A DNA stretch of 64,000 nucleotides from JADKAV01 sp963733395 (GCA_963733395.1 CAVTCZ010000019.1:62001-126000), one strand, 5' to 3'; shown: positions 16,531 to 27,658, counted from the stretch's first letter. Program-made: numbers and translations. The notes: generated by a model from the sequence alone, not told the origin.

Positions 16531-17988
16531 CTACTCGGCCTGCCGCAGGTGGTCTACGAACAGCGGGTTGGGTCTGGCATGCGGTGCCACCCGCTGGATC
16601 TGCTGGAGCACCTCCAGTGCCGAAGCCCGGCCGATGCGTGCTCCGTACAGCGCCGCGATGAACGGTGCACGTGACGTGCCGTCCGAGCAGTGCAGGTACA
16701 CGGTGCGGCCCTCGTCACGCAGTTCGGACAGCAACTCGACTGTCTGTTCGGCCACGAGATCCAGGTTCGGGTTGTCCTCCGGCTCGCTGGAGTCCACCAG
16801 CCACACGTCCACGTGGTCCCCTGGTGACGGCGCGGGTTGCGGCATCTGGTCGTACCCGACACGGCACAGCGACACCACGGCATCCACTCCGGCGGGCAGC
16901 GGCCGCAGCCCCGACACATCGCCGAGCAGGAGCCCGTCATCGCTCGGGTGGGGTACCACGGGCACGGCTGCCGGCGGATGGTCGCCGAAGGTGTCCGGCC
17001 ACGGTCGGCCCGACAGCGCCTCGAACACGGCCCGCTGCAGATCCCGGTCGCGCAGCCCGGGCCAGCCGTGAACCAGCCGACGCCATTCCAGTGGGATGGC
17101 CGAAACCCCCCAGCGGGCGCCCAGCAACCCCCCTGCGATGGCCCCGGCGGTGGCAGTGTCCCCGCCGGCCGCGACGACCAGCCGCAGGGTCTGCTCGAAA
17201 TGTTCCGGGCTGGTGGCATCCTCGGCGCAGATCGCCGACCAGACGGTCTGCAACAACTGGCTGGCCCAGCCGTTGTGGATGGCGAAGTCCTGCGGCACTC
17301 CGATCTCAGCGCGGGTGATCAACTGTTCCCAGTGCTGCTGCCGGGCCTCCGGGATCCGGGGCAGCCCCGCGACGAGGTCGAACTCGCCCTCGAGGATCGC
17401 ATGGCGCTGGGCCAGGTTCAGCAGCACACAGGCATCCGCGGCCTCGGGGTTTCCGTGGGTGAGTTCGCTGTAGAGGCGGGCGGTGTAGGACAGAGCGTCC
17501 GGGTGGTGCAGGAACCCCAGCGCGATCGGGGTGGTCCGCATCAGCGAGGCGTTGCCGGGGGTCGATGCGGAACCATCGGCGTACCGAGCCGCGGCCTGCC
17601 GGCGCAGCGACTCGGCTCCCTGCGCCGGGTCGTAGGCCGACAGGACGTCACTGATCACCGGGGCCACATCCTTGGCCGTCGTGAACCAGGCGATCCACTG
17701 CGCCGCCACCTCGTCCTGAGTCGCGCCTGCGCTCAGATCCTTACCCTCGGCCAGTGCCTGCACCAATGGCATGGCCATGGCGGTGTCGTCGGCCCACTCG
17801 CCCGCCTCGTACGGCCCGAGCCCGCCGGAGCGCATCTTCACGTCCATGGGATCGGTCCGCGGCTGGAAGGCATAGCCGTTGCCGAGCGCGTTGCCGACGG
17901 CCATGCCGACGACGGCGCCGGTCGCCCGGTCCCACGCGCGGTGGTCAGTCTGTGGTTCGCGTCCATCCCCGTCGGCCTCCCCTGTCAC
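16531..17988 (-). CDS. ADP-ribosylglycohydrolase fused to a dual-specificity phosphatase domain
   Basis: 485 residues from GTG 17988. Residues ~20-320 form an ADP-ribosylglycohydrolase (DraG/ARH) all-helical fold with WADDTAMAMPL (metal-binding DDT motif) and GGDTATAGAIAGGLLGARWG. The second metal-site Asp of the usual GGDTDT is Ala here. Residues ~350-485 are a cysteine phosphatase domain with HCSDGTSRAP (HCx5R). The fusion could remove ADP-ribose and phosphate from related substrates, perhaps proteins or nucleotides. It converges on the M20 gene 8 bp away. The domain calls are firm; the role is inference. Confidence 0.88.
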   Translation of the reverse strand: MTGEADGDGREPQTDHRAWDRATGAVVGMAVGNALGNGYAFQPRTDPMDVKMRSGGLGPYEAGEWADDTAMAMPLVQALAEGKDLSAGATQDEVAAQWIAWFTTAKDVAPVISDVLSAYDPAQGAESLRRQAAARYADGSASTPGNASLMRTTPIALGFLHHPDALSYTARLYSELTHGNPEAADACVLLNLAQRHAILEGEFDLVAGLPRIPEARQQHWEQLITRAEIGVPQDFAIHNGWASQLLQTVWSAICAEDATSPEHFEQTLRLVVAAGGDTATAGAIAGGLLGARWGVSAIPLEWRRLVHGWPGLRDRDLQRAVFEALSGRPWPDTFGDHPPAAVPVVPHPSDDGLLLGDVSGLRPLPAGVDAVVSLCRVGYDQMPQPAPSPGDHVDVWLVDSSEPEDNPNLDLVAEQTVELLSELRDEGRTVYLHCSDGTSRAPFIAALYGARIGRASALEVLQQIQRVAPHARPNPLFVDHLRQAE

Positions 17989-18053
17989 ATCAAGTCTTGA
18001 CAGGGGGGTGCGACACGTCGCGCCATGCGCCCACGGGAAGCGGCAGAAGCCGA

Positions 18054-18926
18054 CTACTCGGGTTCGTCCTGTCCGGCGAGGAACTGTTCGATCTGGTCCA
18101 TCAGTTCGTCGCTGCTGGGCAGTTGGTTGGGCCAGTTCGCCATATCGGCGTCGTGTTGCTGTTCGAGGGCGGACACGACTTCCTCGTTCTCGGTGCTGCT
18201 CGCGATCGATTCATCGATCTCAGCGCGAACCCGGGCGGCCAACTGCGGCAGGTCGCCCGGATCGATGACCAACTCTGCGGCCTTGCTGATCTCCTCGATG
18301 ACCGTGATCGCGCCGGTCGGGTACTCGGTGTTGACCAGGTAGTGCGGGATGTGTACGGCGAACCCCTGGGCGGGGATGCCCGCCCTGCCGGTGGCGAACT
18401 CGATCAGCGTCGTCAGGCTGCCCGGAACGTCCACGTGGTCCACCGGCCCGGGCCGCGGTTCGATCATCGTCGGGTCGCTGGCGTGCGGAGTCACCAACAG
18501 GTCGCGCGTGTGCGGTGACGGCCACGGGATCGCCTGCAGGCCGATGGTCTTGCTCACCTTGTAGTGCTCTGCGAGTTCGATGACGCACTGTGTCACCTGC
18601 TGCCAACCGAGGTCGGGCTCGGGACCGTGCATCAGCAGGAAGGGCTTGGAGTGGTTGTCCCAGTAGAGGTCCAGGCTCAGCCGCGGCATGTCCACGTCGG
18701 AGAAGTGGTCGCGGTCGAAGGTCATCACCGGCCGGCGGGCGCGGTAGTCGTAGATGTCGTCGATGCCGAGTTCGGCCACCTTCTGGTGGGGCAGTGTGGT
18801 GCTCAGATGCGAAACCGCCTGGCGGATACTGTGCCCGGCGTCCACGAACCCGGAGAAGGCGTGGACCAGCGGCAGGTCCTTCGGGACCTCCGTCATGTGG
18901 ATCGTCACGCGTGGGTGCATGTCCAT
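18054..18926 (-). CDS. PAC2 family protein
   Basis: 290 residues (alternative ATG at 18920). It begins VTIHMTEVPKDLPLVHAFSG and shows the AFSGFVDAGHSIRQ motif, FDRDHFSDVDMPR, GLQAIPWPSPHTR, and GFAVHIPHYLVNTEYPTGA. These are typical of the actinobacterial PAC2 family, named for similarity to proteasome-assembly chaperone 2. The C-terminus is acidic with a predicted coiled coil. Function in bacteria is not settled; a link to proteasome or Pup biology is suspected. It is on the same strand as its neighbours on both sides. Confidence 0.9.
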   Translation of the reverse strand: MDMHPRVTIHMTEVPKDLPLVHAFSGFVDAGHSIRQAVSHLSTTLPHQKVAELGIDDIYDYRARRPVMTFDRDHFSDVDMPRLSLDLYWDNHSKPFLLMHGPEPDLGWQQVTQCVIELAEHYKVSKTIGLQAIPWPSPHTRDLLVTPHASDPTMIEPRPGPVDHVDVPGSLTTLIEFATGRAGIPAQGFAVHIPHYLVNTEYPTGAITVIEEISKAAELVIDPGDLPQLAARVRAEIDESIASSTENEEVVSALEQQHDADMANWPNQLPSSDELMDQIEQFLAGQDEPE

Positions 18927-18959
18927 CTCAACCGGACCCGCTGTCGGGGTATTCCGGGC

Positions 18960-20398
18960 TCAACCGCAGTCGGGCACCCCGGCGCGCACGGTGCAGGTCG
19001 CCAGGGTCCGTCCGGACGGTTCGACGTACTTCGCGTCCCATGCGCCTTGGCTGGGATTCGGGCTGGCGAGGCCGAACGCGTGCTGCACTTCGATCCAGCG
19101 GTACTCGTCCTTGGGATACGGCTTGACCCCGGGGATCATCGGCTCACCCTTCGAGGTGGACAGCGGTCCGTACCGCGGGTCGGCGTATCCCTGCGCCGGA
19201 TCCAGTTTCGTGCCGCCGCCGCCGAAGACGAACTGGGGCGGCAGCCCGGGGACTTTGACGACCTGGCTCAGGTGCAGGTGCCCGGAGACCATGGCGGCGT
19301 ACTTGGTCAGCAGACCGTGCGATGCGGCGGTCTGGTCGTCGGCCACCCAGTTCTGCCAGTCCGGGATGTTGCCCGGGTTGAGCTTGGTGCTCGTGATCGC
19401 GACGGGTGGTTGATGGGTCACGAGCCAGGGGGTGACACCGGCGTCGTCGGCCAGTTTCGCGGCCGCCTGGTACTGCGGGCGCAGGCGGCGCGAGAACGGC
19501 GAGAGGCCGTAGTCGTAGCCGTTGGCCGAGTCCACAACGATCAGCCGCAGATCGCGACCGGTGATCAGCGGCACGTCCACCGACCAGGTGGGGGTGACCA
19601 CGACAGGGACTTTCGTGCGCCGCCCTTCTCCTTGGGTGCGCAGGCGCCCTCTGTCCCGGGTCGCATGTCCATGAACAGGAAGAACCCGTTGCCGCCCTTG
19701 GAGCAGACCTCGTGGTTGCCGCGTACCGCCAGCAGCGGGGCCGTGCCGAACATGGCCCTGGCAGGTTCGAAGAAGTCGGCGATCCATCCCGCCCCGGAGT
19801 CCAGGAACGGTACGCCCTTCGGGGGCGCCGGGCTGCCCTTGCAGCGTTTCTGCTTGTCCGCCGGGCACTTCTGCTCCCGGTAGAAGTAGTCCCCGACGTG
19901 GATGATCAGGTCCGGGTCGGCCTTGTCGATCTGCTCAGCGATCGGCTTCAGCGGCCAGGCCGACGTGGAGTTGCAGTCCTGGACCGCGCCCTTGATCCGG
20001 CAACCGGTGTCAGCCAGACCGGCGAGGGTCTCGACCCGGTCGGGCATGGCTGCTGGGATCTCGACGCCTTCGACCTTGACCTGCTGCGCGCCCGCGGGGA
20101 TGTTGGCCGAGCACACCAGCACGTCGTCGAAGGCCCCCTTCGTGGTGGCTGCCGGTTTGCGTTGCTCCATCTGGACCGGGTCGGCGCCGGTGACCTCCAG
20201 GCTGGGGCAATCCGTCGCCGGGGGCAGAACGGCCCGGGCCACGAGCCCCGACGGGGAGACGCTGACCGGCGCCACCAGCGAGTAGGCGTACACGTCGGCG
20301 CGGGGCTGTTGGCTACTGGCGGTGTCCGTGGTCGGTGACCCGGAGGAGCACGCTGCCAAGGTCAGTGCCAAACCCGAGAGTGCAGCGAGTCGACGCAT
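18960..20398 (-). CDS. Lipoprotein metallophosphoesterase (frameshifted)
   Basis: About 479 residues. A lipobox LAAC at residues ~15-18 after a hydrophobic stretch marks it as an exported lipoprotein. The calcineurin-like metal motifs are visible: HVGDYFYR, VRGNHEVC, THQPP and SGHLHLSQ. It should be a dinuclear-metal phosphoesterase at the outer face of the membrane; substrate unknown. Near 19612 the frame shifts (KGGARK to KVPVVV). Start ATG 20398 follows a minus-strand TACCCT by 7 nt, divergent from the GAF regulator gene. Confidence 0.87.
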
Positions 20399-20469
20399 GG
20401 GGGTCAGGGTAGCCCCCGGTACTGGCATTGGGCTGTGCAAGTCACCGCGTCGCACGTACCCTGGCGGAC
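20399..20469. promoter_or_regulatory. Divergent leaderless promoters
   Basis: Two TACCCT boxes face outward: 20406-20411 on the minus strand, 7 nt from ATG 20398, and 20457-20462 on the plus strand, 7 nt from ATG 20470. Both neighbouring mRNAs are therefore predicted to begin at the start codon. Confidence 0.6.
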
Positions 20470-21759
20470 ATGCCGCGTGCGGTGCCGCCCTCGCACTGGG
20501 TGGCTCCCGACCTGGGCCTGGTCGCCCGGGCGGTTCGTACTGCGCAGGAGCGGTTCCTCTCCGGTGACGCGGGTGCGGCCGGCCAGGTGCGGTCGCTGGT
20601 GCTCGAGTCGTGGCAGCGCAGCGTGCGCGTGGGAGTGGATCCGCACGCGGAAGCCCCGCCGCTGGTCTGGGACGCCGACTCCCTGCGAGCGGCGCGGGAG
20701 GGTTCACCGCTGGCCGGCGCCATGCCCATGGTCCGGTCGCTGCTCACCCAACCGGCCGAAGCCAGTGGGCACGTGGTCGCGGTCGGCGACGCGCAGGGGC
20801 ACCTGTTGTGGGTGGAGGGGGACCGGGCGCTGCGGTCGCGGGCCGAGGGGATGGGGTTCGTCGCGGGCGCGCAGTGGTCCGAAGAAGCGGCCGGGACCAA
20901 CGCACCGGGCACGGCCTTGACCCTGAACTCCCCGGTGCAGATCTTCGCCTCCGAGCATTTCCGGGGCACGGTGCAGCCGTGGAGCTGTACGGCGGTTCCG
21001 ATCCACGACCCGCACTCGGGCCGGGTGCTGGGGGTCCTGGACGTCACCGGGCAGGACCAGGTGGCGACCCCGCAGGCGCTGGCCATGGTCCGGGCCACGG
21101 CGATGGCGGTGGAACAGTGGCTGGCCGCGCAGCAACCCTCACAGGTCACGGCGCAGTTGCTGGTGCTGGGCCGCAACCGGGCGCTGCTGCGCAGGGGCGG
21201 CCAGGAGCAGCAGTTGTCCGCCCGGCACTCGGAGTTGTTGCTCCTGCTGGCCACGGCGCGGCAAGGACTCAGCGGTGAGCAACTGGCCGTGATGCTGCAC
21301 GAGCACGACGTACCGCTGGTGACGGTGCGCGCGGAGATGGCCCGGCTGCGCAAGATCCTGGGGGAGGGCTTGCTGTTGTCCCGGCCCTACCGGCTGACCG
21401 AGGTGGTCACCTCGGACGCGCAGGAGGTGCTCGAGGCGCTGGATCGCGGGGACATCCGGGCGGCCACCACCTTGTACACCGGCCCGATCCTGCCCGGATC
21501 GCAGTCACCCGAGATCGCCGACATGCGCGGGGACCTGCGCGCCAAGGTGCGGCGGGCGGCACTGGTCTCGCGTGATCCGGAGGTGCTGCTGCAGTTCGCG
21601 GTCGGGGAGGACGGCCGCGACGACGTCGAGGTGCTGCAGGCGGCCCTGGGTGCGCTGCCGGCCTCCTCGCCGAAGCGGATCGGGCTGATGGCCCGGCTCG
21701 ACCGGCTCCACAAGATGCTGTCCGTGCCGCTGCCGAGGCTGCCGGGCCAGGGGCGCTGA
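20470..21759 (+). CDS. GAF-domain helix-turn-helix regulator of aldehyde dehydrogenase
   Basis: 429 residues resembling the sensor half of AcoR-type activators. Residues ~35-55 carry ESWQRSVRVGVDP, followed by a GAF domain (EAAGTNAPGTALTLNSPVQI; HFRGTVQPWSCTAVPIHDP). Unlike AcoR there is no AAA+ sigma-54 domain; the C-terminal part (LSARHSELLLLLA, VTVRAEMARLRKIL) looks like a winged helix of the actinobacterial type. Gene order GAF regulator, aldehyde dehydrogenase, DUF779 is common in actinobacteria and implies control of acetaldehyde or ethanol metabolism. ATG 20470 preferred (TACCCT 7 nt upstream) over 20428. Confidence 0.85.
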   Translation: MPRAVPPSHWVAPDLGLVARAVRTAQERFLSGDAGAAGQVRSLVLESWQRSVRVGVDPHAEAPPLVWDADSLRAAREGSPLAGAMPMVRSLLTQPAEASGHVVAVGDAQGHLLWVEGDRALRSRAEGMGFVAGAQWSEEAAGTNAPGTALTLNSPVQIFASEHFRGTVQPWSCTAVPIHDPHSGRVLGVLDVTGQDQVATPQALAMVRATAMAVEQWLAAQQPSQVTAQLLVLGRNRALLRRGGQEQQLSARHSELLLLLATARQGLSGEQLAVMLHEHDVPLVTVRAEMARLRKILGEGLLLSRPYRLTEVVTSDAQEVLEALDRGDIRAATTLYTGPILPGSQSPEIADMRGDLRAKVRRAALVSRDPEVLLQFAVGEDGRDDVEVLQAALGALPASSPKRIGLMARLDRLHKMLSVPLPRLPGQGR

Positions 21760-21809
21760 GCAGCCACGACCTCCCACACGGACCCGATGTGACCCAGGAC
21801 ACATTTTCG

Positions 21810-21842
21810 CAACGTAGTTGCAACCTACGGAAACCTACGTTG
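21810..21842. promoter_or_regulatory. Palindromic operator upstream of aldehyde dehydrogenase
   Basis: CAACGTAG (21810-21817) and its complement CTACGTTG (21835-21842) flank a second small palindrome GTTGCAAC (21817-21824), 44 bp ahead of the dehydrogenase ATG. The nested symmetry suits binding of the GAF regulator encoded just upstream, whose coding part ends at 21759. Confidence 0.65.
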
Positions 21843-21885
21843 GCTCCATCCCGGGCAGGCCGGGCACGAACATGGAGGTTTCCAC

Positions 21886-23409
<1,524 letters not shown>

Positions 23410-23781
23410 ATGTCCCGAGTGGATCTCACGGAGGAGGCGGCGGACATGCTCCGTCGCCTCTTCCGCGAGAACGGACCGCTGATGTTCCACCAGTCCGGCG
23501 GCTGTTGCGACGGCAGTTCCCCGATGTGCTACCCGGCCGGGGAGTTCCTGGTCTCGGAGGGCGCGGACGTGCTGTGGGGGGTGCTGGAGGTCGACGAGGT
23601 GGGCGAGATCCCGGTGTACATGTCGGCTGCGCAGTTCGGGTACTGGAAGCACACCCACCTGACCATCGACGTGGTGCCCGGCCGCGGCGCAGGCTTCTCG
23701 CTGGAGGCCCCTACTGGCTACCGGTTCCTGATCCGCTCCCGGCTGCTGACCGACGAGGAGTACGCGGCGCTGGAGGGCTGA
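23410..23781 (+). CDS. DUF779 protein
   Basis: 123 residues, start codon abutting the dehydrogenase stop. It shows the family's HQSGGCCDGSSPMCY motif with three cysteines and the YWKHTHLTIDVVPGRG segment, suggesting metal binding. DUF779 genes usually sit right behind AldB-type aldehyde dehydrogenases; the biochemical role is not known to me. Operon with the dehydrogenase is nearly certain. Confidence 0.9.
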   Translation: MSRVDLTEEAADMLRRLFRENGPLMFHQSGGCCDGSSPMCYPAGEFLVSEGADVLWGVLEVDEVGEIPVYMSAAQFGYWKHTHLTIDVVPGRGAGFSLEAPTGYRFLIRSRLLTDEEYAALEG

Positions 23782-23851
23782 GTGGGCTCCATCGAACATC
23801 ACCAAAGGCAACGTGGGCGAACCACGGCGGGTTCGTACGCCTACTGGGGAA

Positions 23852-23888
23852 TTGACGTACGTACGCTCCCAGCGGAGAATACGTACGT
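23852..23888 (+). promoter_or_regulatory. Promoter/operator of the toxin-antitoxin pair
   Basis: TTGACG (23852-23857), 17-bp spacer and GAGAAT (23875-23880) lie 6 nt before GTG 23887, so the transcript is likely leaderless. ACGTACGT self-palindromes overlap the -35 end (from 23855) and the start codon (23881-23888), well placed for autoregulation by the antitoxin. Confidence 0.6.
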
Positions 23889-24113
23889 GAGCATCACAGT
23901 GACCCAGTTGCGTGCCGATCTCTACCGCCTCATCGATGAGGTCATCGAGACCGGGCAGCCGCTGCTCATCGAGCGCAACGGCCACACGGTCGTGATCGAG
24001 CGGTCGCCGGTGGAATCGAAGTTGGCGAATCTGGTGCAGTCGGCCAAGGTGTCATCAACGGCGACCCAGAGGATCTCGTCCACATCGACTGGAGTGGTGA
24101 GTGGCGCCCATGA
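23887..24113 (+). CDS. Phd/YefM-type antitoxin (frameshifted)
   Basis: About 75 residues. The N-terminus VSITVTQLRADLYRLIDEVI plus ERNGHTVVIERS is the DNA-binding fold of Phd/YefM antitoxins. The C-terminus typical of the family (NGDPEDLVHIDWSGEWRP) reads in another frame, so one indel lies near 24040. Its stop overlaps the toxin start (ATGA at 24110). It should repress the pair and neutralise the PIN toxin. Confidence 0.8.
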
Positions 24114-24494
24114 TCCTGCTGGACACGCACGTCGTGCTCTGGCTGTACACGGAGCGAGATCGGACTGTCTCAGCGAGCCGCGGCCACCTCGAGGGATCGA
24201 AGAGAGCCTGGTCGTGATCTCCCCGATCGTGGAGGTCGAACTGGCGTATCTGCACGAGATCGACCGGGTAACCGACCGGCCGGCCAGTGAGTTGTGGGTG
24301 CCCTCGCCTCCACGTGTCGGTCTGACGTCGCCCAGATCGGCTTCGCTCCACTGTGCTCGGCGGCGGTCGGCCTGACGTGGACGCGCGACCCGTTCGACCG
24401 GATGCTCGCGGCACATTCCCTCGCCGCGGGCCTGCCGCTGCTCACCAAGGACGCCAGCATCCTTGAGAATCTGGACCTGGCCTTCTGGGATTGA
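24110..24494 (+). CDS. PIN-domain ribonuclease toxin, VapC-like (two frameshifts)
   Basis: About 127 residues. It opens MILLDTHVVLWLYTERD, with the first acidic metal ligand Asp5. It continues in a second frame with VVISPIVEVELAYLHEI and in a third with TRDPFDRMLAAHSL and PLLTKDASIL, which hold the remaining acidic residues. All parts of a PIN nuclease are therefore present but split at ~24190 and ~24300. Given the error-like indels across the window this may be an intact gene badly read, or a true pseudogene. Coupled to the antitoxin by ATGA. Confidence 0.72.
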
Positions 24495-24518
24495 CCTGCC
24501 GATGGCCGCGCGCGTCGT

Positions 24519-24601
24519 CTTTGTGACTGAGGTGCAACTGAGTTGTCGCTGGGTCACAAGTTCGCCGGTGCCCGGGATGTTTGTGACGCAGATGCAACGC
24601 C
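24519..24601. repeat. Dispersed hairpin repeat, GTGAC...GTCAC family
   Basis: Contains TTTGTGACTGAGGTGCAAC, then TGAGTTGTCGCTGGGTCAC, and a second partial unit (TTTGTGACGCAGATGCAAC). The same unit is repeated about four times at 57445-57639. GTGAC and GCAAC pair with GTTGC-like and GTCAC to make a hairpin. Confidence 0.65.
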
Positions 24602-24652
24602 ACCCTGGACCTACCGCTGACCACGCCAGAAGCCCCGTGCGGATAATGAAGC

Positions 24653-26642
24653 ATGAGTACGCCAGCACACACCCTGCCCGAGCGTGACCGTCCCTGGATC
24701 ATCCGCACCTATGCGGGCCACTCCAGCGCCAAAGCCTCCAACGAGCTGTACCGCTCGAACCTGGAGAAGGGCCAGACCGGCCTGAGCATCGCCTTCGACC
24801 TGCCCACACAGTGCGGATACGACTCCGACGACCCCATCGCCCGGCCCGAAGTGGGCAAGGTGGGTGTGCCCATCAACTCCCTCGACGACTTCCACGCGCT
24901 CTTCGACGGCATCCCGCTGGAGAAGATGAACACGTCGATGACCATCAACGGCACGGCCATGTGGCTGCTGGCGCTGTACGTGGCGCTGGCCCGCGAGCGC
25001 GGTGAGGACGAGTCGAAACTGCAGGGCACGACGCAGAACGACCTGATCAAGGAGTACCTGGCACGCGGGACCTACATCTTCCCGCCCGAGGCCTCGATGC
25101 GCCTGATCGCCGAGATGTACGAGTACTGCCTCGAGGCGATCCCGAAGTGGAATGCCTCCAACATCTGCTCGTACCACCTGCAGGAGGCCGGCGCGACGCC
25201 CGTGCAGGAGCTGGCCTTCGCCCTGGCCAATGCCATCAGCCTGCTGGACCTGCTCAAGGAGCGCGGGCACTTCGACGACGAGCAGTTCGAGCGCGCCGTG
25301 GGCCGCATCTCCTTCTTCGTCAACGCCGGCATCCGCTTCGTCGAGGAGATGTCCAAGATGCGCGCGTTCGGCGAGCTCTGGGATTCCTACACTGCTGACC
25401 GCTTCGGTGTGAAGAACGAGAAGTACCGCCGCTTCCGCTACGGCGTGCAGGTCAACAGCCTGGGCCTGACCGAGGCGCAGCCGGAGAACAACGCCTGGCG
25501 GATCATCCTCGAGGCCCTCGGCGTGACGCTGAGCCGCAATGCCCGCTGCCGGGCCCTGCAACTGCCCGCGTGGAACGAGGCCATGTCGCTGCCGCGGCCC
25601 TGGGACCAGCAGTGGAGCCTGCGCCTGCAGCAGATCCTGGCCTATGAGACCGACCTGCTGGAGTACCCGGACCTGTTCGACGGCAGCCCGGTCATCGAGT
25701 CGAAGGTCAACGCCCTGATCGAGGAGGCGACTGCGGAGATCGAGACGATCCTCGGCATGGGCGGCGTGATCCCGGCCATCGAGTCCGGGCTACATGAAGA
25801 CCGCGCTGGTGCGCTCGATGTCTGAGCGGATGAGCCGGATCAACTCCGGCGACCAGATCGTGGTGGGGCTGAACAAGTGGACCGAGGGCTTGCCCTCGCC
25901 GCTGACCGCCGGTGATGACGGCGGCATCTTCAAGGTCGACGATGCGGCGGCCGCCCAGATCGTCGCGACGCTGGAGCAGGTCCGCGCCACCCGCGACGCC
26001 GCCCGGGCGCAAGCCGCGATCGAGGCGCTCAAGGCCGCGGCCCGATCGGGGAGCAGCCTGATGGAGCCGAGCATCGAGTGCGCGCTGGCCCGGGTGACCA
26101 CCGGGGAATGGGCCGGCGCCCTGCGCGAGGTGTTCGGGGAGTACCGCCCCGCCACCGGCATCGAGGGCCAGCAACTCGGCCTGACCGGCGACCGGGTGGA
26201 GATGCTGCGCGACCGGATCAACGTGCTGGCCGCGAAGATGGGCCACCGTCCGCGGATCGTGGTCGGCAAGCCCGGCCTGGACGGGCACTCCAACGGCGCC
26301 GAGGTGATCGCGGTGTCGGCCCGGCACGTCGGCTTCGACGTGATCTACTCCGGCATCCGGCTGAGCCCGGACGAGATCGTGCAGTCCGCGGTCGAGGAGG
26401 GCGCGGATCTGATCGGTGCCTCTGTGCTGTCCGGCTCCCACATCGACCTGGCCAAGCAGATCCTGGACGGACTGCGCGAGCAGGGCGCCGACGAGGACGT
26501 CGCGGTGGTGTTCGGGGGGATCATCCCGCCGTCCGATGCCGCGGAACTGGAGTCGATGGGCATCAAGAAGGTGTTCACCCCGGCGGACTACGAACTCATG
26601 GACATCATGGAGTCGATCGTCGAGATCCTCGAGAGCCGATGA
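24653..26642 (+). CDS. Ethylmalonyl-CoA mutase, MeaA/Ecm type (frameshifted)
   Basis: About 662 residues in one chain: a (beta/alpha)8 substrate barrel then a C-terminal B12-binding domain. The N-terminal WIIRTYAGHSSAKASNELYR, FDLPTQCGYDSDDP, MNTSMTINGTAMW and NICSYHLQEAGATP (catalytic His) are diagnostic of the MeaA/ethylmalonyl-CoA mutase clade rather than methylmalonyl-CoA mutase. The cobalamin-binding DGHSNG motif and GASVLSGSH lie in the C-terminal part. It converts ethylmalonyl-CoA to methylsuccinyl-CoA, a step of the ethylmalonyl-CoA pathway and of some polyketide precursor routes. An extra base near 25788 (ESG then YMKTALV) splits it. The dedicated GTPase follows with an ATGA overlap. 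Confidence 0.88.
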
Positions 26643-27562
26643 CCCTGGCCGAGACCGTCTCCCGCGCTCGGGAGCTGAACAAGCACGCGGTCTCCAAGTT
26701 GGTCGCGCTCTTTGAGGACACCCGTCCGGCGGCGGCGCCACAGCGCGCGGAGGTGCTGGAGTTGCTCGGCCCGGCGCGCGCCACCGTTCTCGGCATCACC
26801 GGCACTCCCGGCGCGGGCAAGAGCAGCCTGGTCGCGCGGCTCGTCCCCGCCCTGCTGGCGGAGTCGGAGTTGTCGGTCGCGGTGCTCGCGGTCGACCCGG
26901 CCAGCCATGTCTCGGGCGGGGCGCTGCTCGGTGACCGCACCCGCACCCGCTTCGCAACCGGCGAGAAGCGCTCGTTCTTCCGCAGCCAGTCCAACGCTGC
27001 GGAGCTCGGCGGCCTGGCGCCGACCACGTTCCAGGTGTCCCGGTTGCTCAAGCGCCTGTTCGACGTGGTCATCGTCGAGACGGTCGGCATCGGGCAGAGC
27101 GAATTGGACATCCGCTACCTGGCCGATCACGTGTACTTGGTCATGCAACCGCTCGGCGGCGATGAGATCCAGTTCCTCAAGGCTGGGATCATCGAGATCC
27201 CGGACTCCTTCATCCTCAACAAGTGCGACGACCCGGCGGCGAACCAGTCGTACTACCAACTGCGATCTTCGCTGTCGCTGGCGCGGCCCTTCGACGAGGA
27301 ACTGCCGGCGATCTTCAAGACCTCGGCCCGCACCGGTGAAGGGGTGGACGAGTTGGCCACCGCCATGCGCAAGGTCGCGGGCCAGCAGCCGCGCCACTCG
27401 GAGGCTGAGCGCGAGACGTACTTCTTCCACCGCTGGGTCGAGGATGAGTGGGGTGCGACCGGCCGCCGCTACACCGATCAGGCGGGGCCGCTGCTGGCCG
27501 ACGGGTTGGACGCCGCGCAGGGCCGGTTCGGTGTGGACATCGTGGAGTGGCTGACGGGCTGA
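26639..27562 (+). CDS. MeaB-like GTPase chaperone paired with ethylmalonyl-CoA mutase
   Basis: 307 residues of the ArgK/MeaB G3E GTPase group. Walker A GTPGAGKSS, VDPASHVSGGALLGDRTR (base-off switch region), ETVGIGQSE (Walker B/switch II) and NKCD (guanine specificity). It loads or protects the adenosylcobalamin cofactor of its partner mutase using GTP. Overlap with the mutase stop (ATGA) shows coupling. It differs clearly from the second copy at 36046, so each mutase has its own chaperone. Confidence 0.88.
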   Translation: MTLAETVSRARELNKHAVSKLVALFEDTRPAAAPQRAEVLELLGPARATVLGITGTPGAGKSSLVARLVPALLAESELSVAVLAVDPASHVSGGALLGDRTRTRFATGEKRSFFRSQSNAAELGGLAPTTFQVSRLLKRLFDVVIVETVGIGQSELDIRYLADHVYLVMQPLGGDEIQFLKAGIIEIPDSFILNKCDDPAANQSYYQLRSSLSLARPFDEELPAIFKTSARTGEGVDELATAMRKVAGQQPRHSEAERETYFFHRWVEDEWGATGRRYTDQAGPLLADGLDAAQGRFGVDIVEWLTG

Positions 27563-27599
27563 GGGTCGACCACCTCGGCGGCGTTGCCCCCCGGACTGG

Positions 27600-27647
27600 A
27601 ACTTCGGGCCGATTCCGGCCATCCGTGGCCGGAATCGGCCCGAAGTT
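27600..27647. terminator. 22-bp perfect hairpin (dispersed terminator-like repeat)
   Basis: Arms 27600-27621 and 27626-27647 are exact complements with a 4-nt loop, 38 bp after the GTPase stop and before the convergent protease-like gene. The same sequence type recurs at 42610-42659. It suits bidirectional termination. Confidence 0.75.
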
Positions 27648-27658
27648 TCGCGATGGCC

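Noticed and set aside
24495..24652. Cobalamin riboswitch before the B12 mutases
   Set aside because: Neither this gap nor 31992-32058 has room for or motifs of a B12 riboswitch; the starts look leaderless or nearly so.
25780..25800. Programmed frameshift in ethylmalonyl-CoA mutase or mutB
   Set aside because: No slippery heptamer with downstream structure is evident, and similar breaks occur in about twenty unrelated genes, favouring sequence error.
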